A stretch of 38,432 nucleotides of DNA. It comes from Candidatus Aphodocola excrementigallinarum (GTDB lineage: Bacteria > Bacillota_I > Bacilli_A > RF39 > UBA660). This document shows, in pieces, positions 9,586 to 20,162 of this stretch. Within the stretch, counting starts at the first letter, position 1. Each line of letters opens with the position of its first letter. The notes under the pieces were generated by a model. It was given only the letters and a program-made list of their open reading frames with translations, was not told where the DNA came from and searched no databases. The DNA lies in assembly GCA_018714855.1 (NCBI GenBank), contig DVMT01000028.1, positions 1 to 38,432 of the forward strand, written 5' to 3'. The position numbers and the translations under genes are program-made.

Positions 9586-10281
9586 ATGTTAGCAATTGTG
9601 GCATCAGATAGGTGTTATATAAATGAATTGTTGGAAAAGCTTACTTTTTCTAAGGAGTTAAGTCCTAATAAAACGGAACTTTATAAATGTAATTATAAGG
9701 ATCATGAGTTTTTATTGTTGGTAACCGGTTATGGGAAGGTAAACATAGGAAGTTCTTTAAGATACATATGTGAAAAGTATAAAGTAAAAGCGGTACTTAC
9801 CATCGGTACTTGTGGTAGCGTAAGTGATACAAATGATATTTTTACCGCCATAATACCACATTCTTCCTTAGAGTTTGACGTTGATTTTATGCCAAATGGA
9901 TACTTGCAAGGCGTTATTCCAAAACTAAGTAAGGGTATTTATAAAACGGATGAAGATTTAAATGATTGCCTAAAAAGAGCATCAAATACTTCTGGCGTTA
10001 GCTATTCAAATGATTTAATAGCAACTTCTGATATGTTTGTTTCAAATTATAGTTTAGCAAACAGTATAAGAAGAGAGTATAATGCATCAGCGGTTGATTG
10101 TGAGTGCGGCAGCGTAGGTGAATTTTGTTTTGTAAATAACATTTCTTATGCTTGTATTAAAGTGGTTTCTAATTTTTCAAATAATAACGGGATAAAGCAG
10201 TTTAATTTATATGATGATGAATCATCTAAAATATCGCAAAGGATTACTTATAAATTCTTAAAAGAGTTTTATGAAGCATAA
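9586..10281 (+). CDS. PNP/UDP phosphorylase-family nucleosidase (MTA/SAH nucleosidase-like)
   Basis: LLVTGYGKVNIGSSLRYI, VLTIGTCGSV, DCECGSVGEFC, IKVVSNFSN. Confidence 0.75.
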   Translation: MLAIVASDRCYINELLEKLTFSKELSPNKTELYKCNYKDHEFLLLVTGYGKVNIGSSLRYICEKYKVKAVLTIGTCGSVSDTNDIFTAIIPHSSLEFDVDFMPNGYLQGVIPKLSKGIYKTDEDLNDCLKRASNTSGVSYSNDLIATSDMFVSNYSLANSIRREYNASAVDCECGSVGEFCFVNNISYACIKVVSNFSNNNGIKQFNLYDDESSKISQRITYKFLKEFYEA

Positions 10282-10318
10282 ATTTTAAAAAAACAACTAG
10301 AATAATACTGGTGATAGC

Positions 10319-10786
10319 ATGAAAAAAATAAACTGGAAAAGATTAATAATCATTATTATAATTACTTTTATAGTTGGTTCGTTTTTTAGTTTCTTTACGA
10401 TGAATAACATGGATACTTTTAAGGAACTAAAAAAGCCGATAAACGTACCAGGAGTACTTTTTCCAGTAGTATGGAGCATACTTTACTTACTTATGAGTAT
10501 ATCTTGCTATATAATAACAACTAAGGATGATAAGAATAAGGATAACGCTATTATTTGGTACGGTATCCAGCTTGTTATTAACTCACTTTGGAGTTTGATA
10601 TTCTTTGGATTTAGTGCTTATTTATTTTCGTTTATCTGGATTATTCTTCTTTTGACAATAGTTATTATTATGATTGTAAAGTTTTATAAAATAGATAAAA
10701 TGGCATCTTATTTAAACATTCCTTATGTTTTGTGGATATTATTTGCAGGATTCCTAAATTTGGGTATTTACATTTTAAACAGGTAA
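10319..10786 (+). CDS. TspO/MBR-family membrane protein
   Basis: LKKPINVPGVLFPVVWSILYLLMSIS, INSLWSLIFFG, IPYVLWILFAGFLNLGIYILN. Confidence 0.88.
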   Translation: MKKINWKRLIIIIIITFIVGSFFSFFTMNNMDTFKELKKPINVPGVLFPVVWSILYLLMSISCYIITTKDDKNKDNAIIWYGIQLVINSLWSLIFFGFSAYLFSFIWIILLLTIVIIMIVKFYKIDKMASYLNIPYVLWILFAGFLNLGIYILNR

Positions 10787-10808
10787 AAATAAATTTTATC
10801 TGTTTTTT
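10775..10808 (+). terminator. Terminator downstream of the tspO-like gene
   Basis: AAACAGgTAAAAataaaTTTTATCTGTTTTTTT. Confidence 0.7.
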
Positions 10809-10883
10809 TGTATTTTGTCTTGATTTTATCATATTCATATTATAGAATGATAAAGCACGCTAAAAAAGGAGGGTATAAAAATA

Positions 10884-11441
10884 ATGAGGAATAAAAATAA
10901 TGTTCAAGATAACAAAGATGATTTAAATGAAAAACTATCAGTTGCAGAACTTAGAATTTATGAGGGTTTTTATGATGGAAAAGACAGGTTTTTACCACTT
11001 ACAAAGATGATTGTTGTAAGAGATGATAATGATTGCAGAAACATAATAAGTGGAAGAGAATATAACGTATATCAAATGTTAGATGGTAAGTTTTATCCAT
11101 TTACAAATAATACTAGTTATGAAATGAAATTAGGAGATGTTTTCTGTTCTATTGAAAAAGATTTATCTTTAAAAGAAAACGTGTTTAATTATATGACCGA
11201 AAGTGATGATTTTTATTATTACAGACTTCCATATTTACAAGAAAGATTTGATTTGTATTCTAAATGTCAATCATCTTATGTTTCACAAAGATTAAGATAT
11301 TATCAAAGAAAAATATCTAGTGATCTTTTAAAAAGAGAAAAGGTAGATTTATTATTAGATGAGCATGTGAAATTACTAAAAGAATATGATAATAATAACA
11401 AATCTAAAGTACTTAAAATGAACGCCAAGAAAAGAAGTTAG
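10884..11441 (+). CDS. Conserved hypothetical protein
   Basis: 185-aa ORF with good RBS (aaaggagg); no family recognised. Confidence 0.7.
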   Translation: MRNKNNVQDNKDDLNEKLSVAELRIYEGFYDGKDRFLPLTKMIVVRDDNDCRNIISGREYNVYQMLDGKFYPFTNNTSYEMKLGDVFCSIEKDLSLKENVFNYMTESDDFYYYRLPYLQERFDLYSKCQSSYVSQRLRYYQRKISSDLLKREKVDLLLDEHVKLLKEYDNNNKSKVLKMNAKKRS

Positions 11442-11544
11442 GTATGGTGTTCATTTTATTTTATTAAAAATAATTAATATTTTAAAAAAAATAGTGAAAA
11501 ATAAAGCTTTTTATTATATAATATAACATCAAGAAGGTGATATT

Positions 11545-12246
11545 ATGGCTTATATTGAATTTAAAAACGTAAATAAAGTATATCAAATGGGTGAAGTAAA
11601 AATAAAAGCACTTAATAAAACCTCTTTCGATATTGAAAAAGGAGAACTTGTTGTAATACTAGGTCCCTCAGGAGCGGGAAAGACAACTTGCTTAAACATA
11701 CTAGGTGGAATGGATACAGCAACTAGTGGAACGGTGTTAGTAGATGGAAAAGACATTACTAGCTACAGTGAAAAAGATTTAATAATGTATCGTAGAAATA
11801 ACATTGGCTTTGTTTTTCAATTTTACAATTTGGTACAAAATTTAACAGCTCTTGAAAATGTTGAATTAGCAGTACAATTATGTAAGGACCATTTGGATCC
11901 TAAGACAATTCTTAATAAGGTAGGATTAAAAAACAGAATTGATAATTTTCCTTCCCAATTATCAGGAGGAGAACAACAACGTGTTGCAATCGCTCGTGCA
12001 ATTGCTAAAAACCCTAAACTTCTTTTATGTGATGAACCAACTGGAGCACTTGATTATAAAACCGGTAAACAAATATTAAAATTACTTGAAGAAACATCAA
12101 GAAAAGAACATATGACCGTAATTATAATTACTCATAACGCTGCGATAGCACCTATGGCTGATAAGATTATAAAGTTTAAAAACGGTAGTGTAAGTGATGT
12201 TATAATAAATAAAAAACCAAAAAGCATAGATGAAATAGAGTGGTAA
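11545..12246 (+). CDS. ABC transporter ATP-binding protein (MacB/LolD-type)
   Basis: [35 protein letters not shown]. Confidence 0.95.
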   Translation: MAYIEFKNVNKVYQMGEVKIKALNKTSFDIEKGELVVILGPSGAGKTTCLNILGGMDTATSGTVLVDGKDITSYSEKDLIMYRRNNIGFVFQFYNLVQNLTALENVELAVQLCKDHLDPKTILNKVGLKNRIDNFPSQLSGGEQQRVAIARAIAKNPKLLLCDEPTGALDYKTGKQILKLLEETSRKEHMTVIIITHNAAIAPMADKIIKFKNGSVSDVIINKKPKSIDEIEW

Positions 12247-12248
12247 TT

Positions 12249-15200
12249 ATGAAAAATAGAATTAACACGACATGTTTTAGAGAGATAAAATCTTCTTTTA
12301 AAAGGTTTTTATCACTTCTTATAATGAGTATGCTTGGTGTTGGTGTTTTTGTTGGAATAAGTATGGCTGCACCTTGCATGATGAAATCGATAGATAAGTA
12401 TTATGATGATGCAAATTATTATGATATTAGACTTATTTCTACCCTTGGTTTTAGTGACGAATCACTAAGCGAAATAAAAGATTTAAAATCGGTTGATAAC
12501 GTTTTTGGTTCGAAGTCTAAGGACGTATTAATTAATACAAAAAAAAGTGAATCAGTTGTTAAGTTAATATCTTTAAATGATGAGGTTAATAAAGTAGAAA
12601 TAACAGATGGTAAGAAGCCTAAAGAAAATAATGAAATAGTAGTAGAAGAAGCTATGCTTGAGCGTAATGATTTAAAAATAGGGGATTATATTACTATAGA
12701 AAATGATGATAGTTTTAAAGAAACCAAGTTAAAGATCGTTGGAACTGTTAAAAGTCCTTTGTACATAAATAGTGCAAATTCATCATCTGATAGGGGAAAC
12801 ACCAACTTAGGAACTGGTAAAATAAATTATTATGCATATATTTTAGATGATAATTTTAACCTTGATTATTATACTGAGGCTTATGTTACCGTGAAGAATG
12901 CTAAAGATGAAATTACAAATTCTGATAGTTATAATGATCTTATTAATGATGCGTTAAAAGAAATTGAAAGTGTTAGAAAATCAGGACAAGATATTAGATA
13001 TGAAGAAATTTATGATGCTTTAAATAACGAGATTATAAAAAACGAAAATCAAGGATTAAATGAGTTAAATAACGCTAAACAAAAGTTAGATGGTGCAAAA
13101 CTACAGCTAGATAGTGGAAAACAAGAGTTAGATGCTACTAAAGCTTTACTCGATAATGCAAGTTATGAACTTTCTACTAATAAAGCATCACTTGATACTT
13201 TTAAGAAAGAGTTAGAAGGTTCTAATGAAGAGCTTATACAAGCTAAAAACCAAATAGATTCTGGTATAAATGAAATTAATGATAGGTTAGCACCTTATAA
13301 CATAACTTATGATGATTTATTATCACTTGATAATACTTTGTATAACGAAGATGTTACAAAACCAATCATAATTAGTTTAGTGCCAACAGATTTGGAAAAC
13401 TATGATGATGTTATAAATACCATAAATGAATTATACGCCTTAGGTTTTGATGATAAGATAATTGATTTTGTTAAAGGAAATATTACTAAAAATGAACTTA
13501 TAAATAGTATTCCATCTGATATAAATAATTATGATTTAATAGTTGGTTCTATAAATGCGTTAGCTAATTTAATGGAAAATAATTATTTTGAAGATCCTAA
13601 TAACATAGATATGATTATTAATTTAATTCCAACAAATACTCCTAATTATGAACAAATAGTTGGGGTGTTAAATCTTTATAAAGATAACATAAGTAATATA
13701 AATGATCTTATGGATGCTATAGAAAAAATAGAAAATGCTAAAAAAGAGTATGCCTCTGGTTTAGAATTATATAATAGCATGAAAAGTAAGTATGATAATG
13801 CTTATAGTCTATACATTAATTATTATAATGAGTATCAAAACGGACTTGCATCTTACAATAACGGGCTTTCAAGTTATAATAGTAATTTAAATTTATATAA
13901 TTCTAATTTGCAAGAGTATTATAACAGTAGAGCATTATTTGAAAGTGAAATTAGTGATGCTAAAAAAGAGCTAGAAAACATACCTGAATGTACTTGGTAC
14001 GTTTATGATAGGTTGGATGATAGTAATTATCAGGAGTTTATTAACGATGGTAATAGTGTTGCTAATTTATCAAAGGTATTCCCAACGATTTTCTTTGTTG
14101 TTGCTATTTTAATTAGTTTAATTTCTATGTCTAGAATGGTAGAAGATGATAGAGGGGAAATAGGAACGTTAAAATCATTGGGATTCAGTAATAGACACAT
14201 AAGAAAAAAATATATTTTATATGCTTTTCTAGCTTGCTTTTTAGGATGCATAATAGGATCAGTTCTTGGGTTCTTCTTACTTCCAAGATACATATGGAAC
14301 ATTTATAAAATTATATTTGATATACCAGTTTTTGCAATAGATTATGATTTAACTTATGTTATAATTGGATGTTTGATAGCAATAGTATGTATTTGTGGTA
14401 CTACGCTTCTAACGATAAGAAAGGTAGTAAAAGAAAAACCATCTGAACTAATGAGACCAAAAGCTCCTGCTAATGGAAAAAGAGTTCTTTTAGAAAAAAT
14501 TCCATTTATTTGGAAAAGACTAAAGTTTTCTAATAAAGTAATCGTAAGAAACATCTTTAGAGATAAAAAAAGAGTTATAATGACGATTGTTGGTATTTTG
14601 GGATGTACTGGATTAATTCTTGCAGGTTTTGGAATTAGAGATTCAATCGTTGATATTCCGACTTACCAGTATGAAAATGTATTTAATTTTGATAACATGG
14701 TTTATTTAAACGATAATGTAACTGATCAGAAAATAGATGAATTATTTAACGATAAACATATAAGAAGTACGTTAAATACAAACATAACAACAGGAACTTC
14801 AAATGGATATAGTATTAATGTTTTAACCGTTGAAAACGAAGATGGGTTAAATGGTATTCTTAGTTTGAATGATGTTAAAACCAAAGATAAAATTGATTTA
14901 GAGGATAATAAGGTAATAATATCAGATAAGTTAGCAGATTTAACTAATACTAAAGTAAATGATAAGATAACCTTTGAAGATGCAAATGGTATAAGCTATG
15001 AATTTACTGTATCTGGTATATGTGAAAATTATGTTGGGCACTATGTTTTCATGAATAAAACCACTTATGAGAACAACATTGGTAATTATAGTACGAACGT
15101 TGTGTTTGTTAAGGCATCTAACAGTAAATACGAAGATGAAATAGCAAAAAATCTATTGAATAATGATGATGTTATGACTGTTATTTCGACAGAAAGTACG

Positions 15201-15632
15201 ATAAGAACGGTTGATGATATGCTAAAGTCACTTGATAGTGTTGTTGTTCTTCTAATAGTTTTATCAGCTTGCTTATCATTTGTTGTACTATATAATTTAT
15301 CTTATATAAACATAAGTGAAAGAAAAAGAGAAATAGCAACTCTTAAGGTATTAGGATTTACTAATAAAGAAGTTGATAACTACATTAATAAAGAAACGAT
15401 TATATTAACCGTAATAGGTATAGCATTTGGACTATTATTTGGTGTTTTCTTAACTAACATAATAATTAATACGGTTGAAATAGAAATGGTAAGGTTCATT
15501 CGCCATATAAACGTTTTAAGCTTTATTGGTGCGGCGTTAATAACCATAGTATTTACTTTAATAGTAAACTTAATTACCCATTATTCACTAAAGAAAATAG
15601 ATATGATAGAATCACTAAAGAGTGTTGAATAA
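12249..15632 (+). CDS. FtsX-like ABC permease with large coiled-coil extracellular domain
   Basis: Two FtsX permease modules (MVEDDRGEIGTLKSLGFSNRHIRKKY; SERKREIATLKVLGFTNKEV); long intervening helical region; ATG 12249. Confidence 0.92.
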   Translation: MKNRINTTCFREIKSSFKRFLSLLIMSMLGVGVFVGISMAAPCMMKSIDKYYDDANYYDIRLISTLGFSDESLSEIKDLKSVDNVFGSKSKDVLINTKKSESVVKLISLNDEVNKVEITDGKKPKENNEIVVEEAMLERNDLKIGDYITIENDDSFKETKLKIVGTVKSPLYINSANSSSDRGNTNLGTGKINYYAYILDDNFNLDYYTEAYVTVKNAKDEITNSDSYNDLINDALKEIESVRKSGQDIRYEEIYDALNNEIIKNENQGLNELNNAKQKLDGAKLQLDSGKQELDATKALLDNASYELSTNKASLDTFKKELEGSNEELIQAKNQIDSGINEINDRLAPYNITYDDLLSLDNTLYNEDVTKPIIISLVPTDLENYDDVINTINELYALGFDDKIIDFVKGNITKNELINSIPSDINNYDLIVGSINALANLMENNYFEDPNNIDMIINLIPTNTPNYEQIVGVLNLYKDNISNINDLMDAIEKIENAKKEYASGLELYNSMKSKYDNAYSLYINYYNEYQNGLASYNNGLSSYNSNLNLYNSNLQEYYNSRALFESEISDAKKELENIPECTWYVYDRLDDSNYQEFINDGNSVANLSKVFPTIFFVVAILISLISMSRMVEDDRGEIGTLKSLGFSNRHIRKKYILYAFLACFLGCIIGSVLGFFLLPRYIWNIYKIIFDIPVFAIDYDLTYVIIGCLIAIVCICGTTLLTIRKVVKEKPSELMRPKAPANGKRVLLEKIPFIWKRLKFSNKVIVRNIFRDKKRVIMTIVGILGCTGLILAGFGIRDSIVDIPTYQYENVFNFDNMVYLNDNVTDQKIDELFNDKHIRSTLNTNITTGTSNGYSINVLTVENEDGLNGILSLNDVKTKDKIDLEDNKVIISDKLADLTNTKVNDKITFEDANGISYEFTVSGICENYVGHYVFMNKTTYENNIGNYSTNVVFVKASNSKYEDEIAKNLLNNDDVMTVISTESTIRTVDDMLKSLDSVVVLLIVLSACLSFVVLYNLSYINISERKREIATLKVLGFTNKEVDNYINKETIILTVIGIAFGLLFGVFLTNIIINTVEIEMVRFIRHINVLSFIGAALITIVFTLIVNLITHYSLKKIDMIESLKSVE

Positions 15633-15633
15633 T

Positions 15634-15670
15634 AAAAAATAGTACTTAATTTTTAAAGTACTATTTTTTT
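15634..15670. terminator. Bidirectional terminator
   Basis: AAAAAATAGTACTT-aattttta-AAGTACTATTTTTT. Confidence 0.8.
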
Positions 15671-16443
15671 AGTTTATAAATGGGACAGCATGGATATGTC
15701 ATGTCATCATTTTCTTTTATTGCTTTACTAGCATCGCTTAAATAAATTATATCTTTATCGCAATACTCTGATAGTTTTTTAGCAAATGTTTTTACATAGT
15801 TTTTTAAATCTTTAAATTCACCAGTTTCAATGGAATTGTACATTTCACTAAGTTCTTTATCTTGTAATACAAACTTTTTAAAATATAACTCGGTAATGAA
15901 TCTTGCTACTTCTTCATTAAAGTAAGAAATGTTATGATTAAATATTTTATTTTCATCCTTATCACTAAAACTGTAATGAATTGTATCTATTGCTCCAAAT
16001 TTTACACCATCAAACATGAAGTTTGATAACATATCATATCCTAAAATATGTTGTTTGCTAATTTCTTTAGTGTCTTCTGTAAAATCATCGATGGCTTTTA
16101 AAAGTAATGATAACGTTACCGAAAGAGGATCTATGTAATTTACTACGTAACCATTACATTTTCTCATTATAGCGCATCTTAAATCATTATCAACGTACAT
16201 TACACTTTTTGTGAAATAATAACTTTTAACATCAACATCGCTAAACCTTAATAAATCTTCTTCTTTATAGATCATTTCTTCGGGTGATTTAAAGTATAGC
16301 AGTGATTCGTCCATTAAGTCTTTTAGTATAAAACCATTACGTAAATCATATATGATGCTTTCCGATGATGCTTCTCCTATTCGTTTTGCTTTTCTTAATA
16401 AGTTATTAAATTCATTTTTACTTAATCTTGTTATTTTATCCAT
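15661..16443 (-). CDS. Hypothetical protein, possible kinase-like fold
   Basis: ORF 260 aa; weak resemblance to a lysine-hinge-catalytic layout (IIYDLRNGFILKDL .. AIMRKCNGYVV .. ILGYDMLSNFMFDGVKFGAIDTIHYSF). Confidence 0.6.
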   Translation of the reverse strand: MDKITRLSKNEFNNLLRKAKRIGEASSESIIYDLRNGFILKDLMDESLLYFKSPEEMIYKEEDLLRFSDVDVKSYYFTKSVMYVDNDLRCAIMRKCNGYVVNYIDPLSVTLSLLLKAIDDFTEDTKEISKQHILGYDMLSNFMFDGVKFGAIDTIHYSFSDKDENKIFNHNISYFNEEVARFITELYFKKFVLQDKELSEMYNSIETGEFKDLKNYVKTFAKKLSEYCDKDIIYLSDASKAIKENDDMTYPCCPIYKLKK

Positions 16444-16571
16444 GATATTCCCCTTTTGTGATGATATATTATAGCACTAATAATGTATTAGTCAACATTA
16501 AAAATGATTATGTAATAGTTAATATATAAATGCAAAACATATATAATTTTATGATAATCGATAAAAATATA

Positions 16572-16600
16572 TTGACAAATGATAATATAAATCATATAAT
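16572..16600 (+). promoter_or_regulatory. Consensus sigma-A promoter TTGACA-N17-TATAAT
   Basis: Perfect -35 (16572-16577) and -10 (16595-16600) hexamers, 17-nt spacer, 20 nt upstream of the DUF2975-like gene. Confidence 0.8.
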
Positions 16601-16619
16601 TTACTTGAGGTGAGGAAAT

Positions 16620-17072
16620 TTGAAGAAAAGTGTTATTGCAAAAGTAATATCAATTATATTAATAATTATTTTAATACTTGGTGTTATAGGATTGGTATTT
16701 TTACCAGATTTATATGATCTATTTAAGGATGCTAGTATAAAAGCATTTGATGCTCATAGTATATGGTATCGGTTAGCGTTTTACTTGTGTTACGTAATTT
16801 GTTTGTTCATCGTTTATAAACTAATTGGACTATTTAACGTTATTTATAAAAAAAGTCCGTTTAGAAAGGAAATAGAAATGTCTTTAAAAGTAATGGCGGT
16901 TATGTTTATGATTTTATTTTTGATAGTTATTATAAAATCATTTTTCATTCCAACTCTACTTTCGTTTGTGGTAGCGGTTTTATGCTTTTTAATATCTCTT
17001 AGTTTTTATTTGTTAGCGGAGGTTATAAAAGCTGCTATTTGTTATAAAAACGAAGTGGACTTAACGGTGTAG
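16620..17072 (+). CDS. DUF2975-like membrane protein
   Basis: Four TM segments; gene pairing with small HTH gene; TTG start after gaggtgagg. Confidence 0.7.
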   Translation: MKKSVIAKVISIILIIILILGVIGLVFLPDLYDLFKDASIKAFDAHSIWYRLAFYLCYVICLFIVYKLIGLFNVIYKKSPFRKEIEMSLKVMAVMFMILFLIVIIKSFFIPTLLSFVVAVLCFLISLSFYLLAEVIKAAICYKNEVDLTV

Positions 17073-17300
17073 GTGATGGGTATGATAATAGTTAATTTAG
17101 ATGTTATGATGGCAAAAAGAAAGATGTCATTAAACGAACTTAGTGAAAAAACTGGTATTACAACAACTAATCTTTCTATTTTAAAAACTAATAAAGCTAA
17201 GGCGATTAGGTTCTCTACGCTTGAAGCAATTTGTAAAGCTCTTAACTGTCAGCCTAGTGACATACTAGAGTATAAAGGTGATGAAGATGGAAGAAAGTAA
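17073..17300 (+). CDS. Small XRE/Cro-type HTH regulator
   Basis: MAKRKMSLNELSEKTGITTTNLSILKTNKAKAIRFSTLEAICKALNCQPSDILEY. Confidence 0.9.
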   Translation: MMGMIIVNLDVMMAKRKMSLNELSEKTGITTTNLSILKTNKAKAIRFSTLEAICKALNCQPSDILEYKGDEDGRK

Positions 17301-18501
17301 AATAAAAAAAGATAGCATTTTTGTTCCTTTAATATCTGCTATTTTAATAGTTATAATAGGAAGTCTAGATGTAAATTGGTACTTTAAAAACGTTTGTTTT
17401 CCTTTCTTAGCGTTATTATTATGCAGCATCATATTGGTAATGGATGATAAAGATGTTAATAAAAAAGCATACTTTATGTTAATACCAATCATTCTTATTT
17501 TGATTAGTAACGTAATTTTAGGATTTTTTGACTGTGAGATTGCACAGGTTAACATGATATTAAACCTTATTGTGTTACCAATTTTAATATCAACGTTTTT
17601 ATTCTTGTTAACCAATAAGAATTACGTGGTGTCTTTGAAAAACATTTCCTTTATGTTTAAACTTTTTCCACATCATATTTTTAAAAATTTTAAATATCTT
17701 AAAATTAGAAGCGTAAGTGGAAAAATGGGAAACGTATTAAAAGTGATCGCGGGAACCCTGATAGGACTTGTATTTTCCGTAATTATTATTCTTTTGCTTT
17801 CTAGTGCGGATGATTATTTTAGTGAGTTCATGGATAAAATACTATTTTCCTTTGACTTTAACTTAGGAAACATAATAAAGTTCGTTATATATTTTATAAT
17901 ATTATTTAGTATAGGAATAAACTTACTAAGAAATAGAAATTTAAAAATGAAGGAAACCAAGTATAAATTCATTGATAATACCATTGTTATTTCAATGTTA
18001 TCAGTGGTGAACTTCGTGTTTGTGCTATTTTTAATATCAGAAGTATCAAAGTTATGCGGAAACTTCTTACAAATACCTGATGGTTATATATACTCAAGCT
18101 ACGCAAGGGAAGGGTTTTTCCAGTTATTGTTCGTAACGTTAATAAACTTTTCTATAATACTTTATTTAATGTATAAAACAAAGAACATAGAAAAAAGTAA
18201 GTTAACTAAAAACTTGGTATTGTTATTGGTTGTATTCTCGGCATTTTTGATCTTTAACTCTTATTATAGAATGTTTTTATACATAGAACGTTTTGGATTT
18301 ACCATTTTAAGATTACAAGTAATATTATTTTTGGCCATGGAACTTATTTTGTTTATGTTAGTCGCTAAAAAAATACTAAAAGGATTAAATCATGACGGAA
18401 TAAAGTTTTTAATGGTAATGACGATTTTCTACGTTCTTAATTTATACGTTTGTAATGATTGGTTTATAGGACTAGTGAATAAATTATGGATATCGATGTA
18501 A
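17278..18501 (+). CDS. DUF4173/DUF4153-like multi-TM membrane protein
   Basis: Many TM helices; FNSYYRMFLYIERFGFTILRLQVILFL; operon with HTH/DUF2975. Confidence 0.7.
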   Translation: MMKMEESKIKKDSIFVPLISAILIVIIGSLDVNWYFKNVCFPFLALLLCSIILVMDDKDVNKKAYFMLIPIILILISNVILGFFDCEIAQVNMILNLIVLPILISTFLFLLTNKNYVVSLKNISFMFKLFPHHIFKNFKYLKIRSVSGKMGNVLKVIAGTLIGLVFSVIIILLLSSADDYFSEFMDKILFSFDFNLGNIIKFVIYFIILFSIGINLLRNRNLKMKETKYKFIDNTIVISMLSVVNFVFVLFLISEVSKLCGNFLQIPDGYIYSSYAREGFFQLLFVTLINFSIILYLMYKTKNIEKSKLTKNLVLLLVVFSAFLIFNSYYRMFLYIERFGFTILRLQVILFLAMELILFMLVAKKILKGLNHDGIKFLMVMTIFYVLNLYVCNDWFIGLVNKLWISM

Positions 18502-18971
18502 AAAAAGAGACAAAAAAACTTATTTGGATAACTTTAGGACTACTTTTTTCGGTCCCGTTCATAGTTATAACATTCGTTATAGTTTATGTCGTAATATCAG
18601 GTATAAGCAGTGTATATTCAAAAAACGCAAACGTACCTAAAGGATATTATGACTTTTATGAAGCGCTTGGTAGAAACACTAACGGTAATTACTTAGACTA
18701 TGGCAAGTATTATTATAATAGTGCATCTTCAGTTTTAAAAGATAATATTTACCAGGTTGTTAAAGAAGAAGACATAAATAAAATTAAAGATATTTTTACA
18801 AACGTTAAAGAATTAATGGAAAAAGAAAATAGAAAAAACGAATACGATTTTGATGAAGGGGTTATATCAAAAGGAGATTACTTCTATTTAAACGAACGTG
18901 GAAAACATAAATATATGATTTACTTTTTTGATATTGATAGCAACACCTTATATTATGTTAATTTAAAATAA
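18486..18971 (+). CDS. Membrane-anchored hypothetical protein
   Basis: 161 aa, one N-terminal TM, overlaps previous gene. Confidence 0.65.
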   Translation: MDIDVKKETKKLIWITLGLLFSVPFIVITFVIVYVVISGISSVYSKNANVPKGYYDFYEALGRNTNGNYLDYGKYYYNSASSVLKDNIYQVVKEEDINKIKDIFTNVKELMEKENRKNEYDFDEGVISKGDYFYLNERGKHKYMIYFFDIDSNTLYYVNLK

Positions 18972-19001
18972 AAGATAGTTTTCTTTATCTTTTATTTTTT
19001 T
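18966..19001 (+). terminator. Terminator
   Basis: AAATAAAAGATA-gttttc-TTTATCTTTTATTTTTT. Confidence 0.65.
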
Positions 19002-19056
19002 ATGCTACTTTCATTTTATTTTCATATAATATCTTAGTTAATAAAAGGAGGATAAA

Positions 19057-19983
19057 ATGAATATTATAGATAAGGAGTTTAATGAGCTAGCGGGTGTTAT
19101 AAAAAATAAATCTTTAGAGGAGGTATTTAACGATATAAAAGATGCTTTCTTTAAAATCCCACTAGAGACACAAAAGTCATTAGAAGATTATTACGCAAAC
19201 TTTGGTTACTGGGGAAAACTTAAAAGAAGTGATGAAGAATACGAAGAGTTATATAACCGTGCTAAATCACTAAAAGAGCATATAGATGATTATGTATTTA
19301 TATATGATAAACTATCTGATTATCGCTCTAAAAAGCTTTTATACGCCATTTTAAGCAACTGGTATAGGTTTGATTTCGTAACCATTGCAAGTTCGTTAGA
19401 AAAAAACTACGCACAATATTTAGATTTAGATATATTAAAACCTAGTAGTGATGAGGTAATAGTTGATTTAGGGGCATATACGGGAGATACTATGTTAAAT
19501 TATATCAATACCTTTGGAGATGATAGTTATAAGAAAATATATTGTTATGAAATAACTAAAGAAACTTTTGAAAACTTAAAAGGTAACTTAAGGAAATATG
19601 AAAACATAGAGTTTGTTAATAAAGCGACATCAGATCATGAAGGCGTGTTATACATAAATGAAAACGAAACTGGGGCATCTGCTAACACTATAGAAGAAAC
19701 TGGTGATAAAGAAGTTATAGCAACCACGATTGATAATGATATAAAAGATAAAGTAACGTTAATTAAAATGGATATAGAAGGATCTGAACAAAAAGCTTTA
19801 AAGGGATGTGAAAACCATATTAAAAACGAACATCCAAAACTATTAATATCCGTTTATCATAATCATGAAGATTTATATAAAATACCATTAATGATTAATG
19901 ATATGGATTCGTCTTATAAGTTTTATCTAAGATGTTATGGTAGTATAATCTTCCCAACGGAAATAGTTTTATTTGCAGTTTAA
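19057..19983 (+). CDS. FkbM-family methyltransferase
   Basis: VIVDLGAYTGDTMLNYI, KIYCYEITKETFENLKGNLRKY, VTLIKMDIEGSEQKALKG, HPKLLISVYH. Confidence 0.88.
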   Translation: MNIIDKEFNELAGVIKNKSLEEVFNDIKDAFFKIPLETQKSLEDYYANFGYWGKLKRSDEEYEELYNRAKSLKEHIDDYVFIYDKLSDYRSKKLLYAILSNWYRFDFVTIASSLEKNYAQYLDLDILKPSSDEVIVDLGAYTGDTMLNYINTFGDDSYKKIYCYEITKETFENLKGNLRKYENIEFVNKATSDHEGVLYINENETGASANTIEETGDKEVIATTIDNDIKDKVTLIKMDIEGSEQKALKGCENHIKNEHPKLLISVYHNHEDLYKIPLMINDMDSSYKFYLRCYGSIIFPTEIVLFAV

Positions 19984-20127
19984 ATCAGTATATTAGGAAC
20001 GTTTATGTATATATTTCACTCTAAATATTTATTGCACGAATAGCACAACAAGAAGTTGATATCATTTATATAATTATTTATAATAAATAAAATAAGAATA
20101 ATTTTAAAAAGAAATTTAAAAAAATTA

Positions 20128-20156
20128 TTGACAATATTTGTAAAATATTGTATTTT
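20128..20156 (+). promoter_or_regulatory. Promoter of the folE2-like operon: TTGACA-N17-TATTTT
   Basis: TTGACA 20128-20133, TATTTT 20151-20156, 17-nt spacer. Confidence 0.7.
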
Positions 20157-20162
20157 AAAAAC

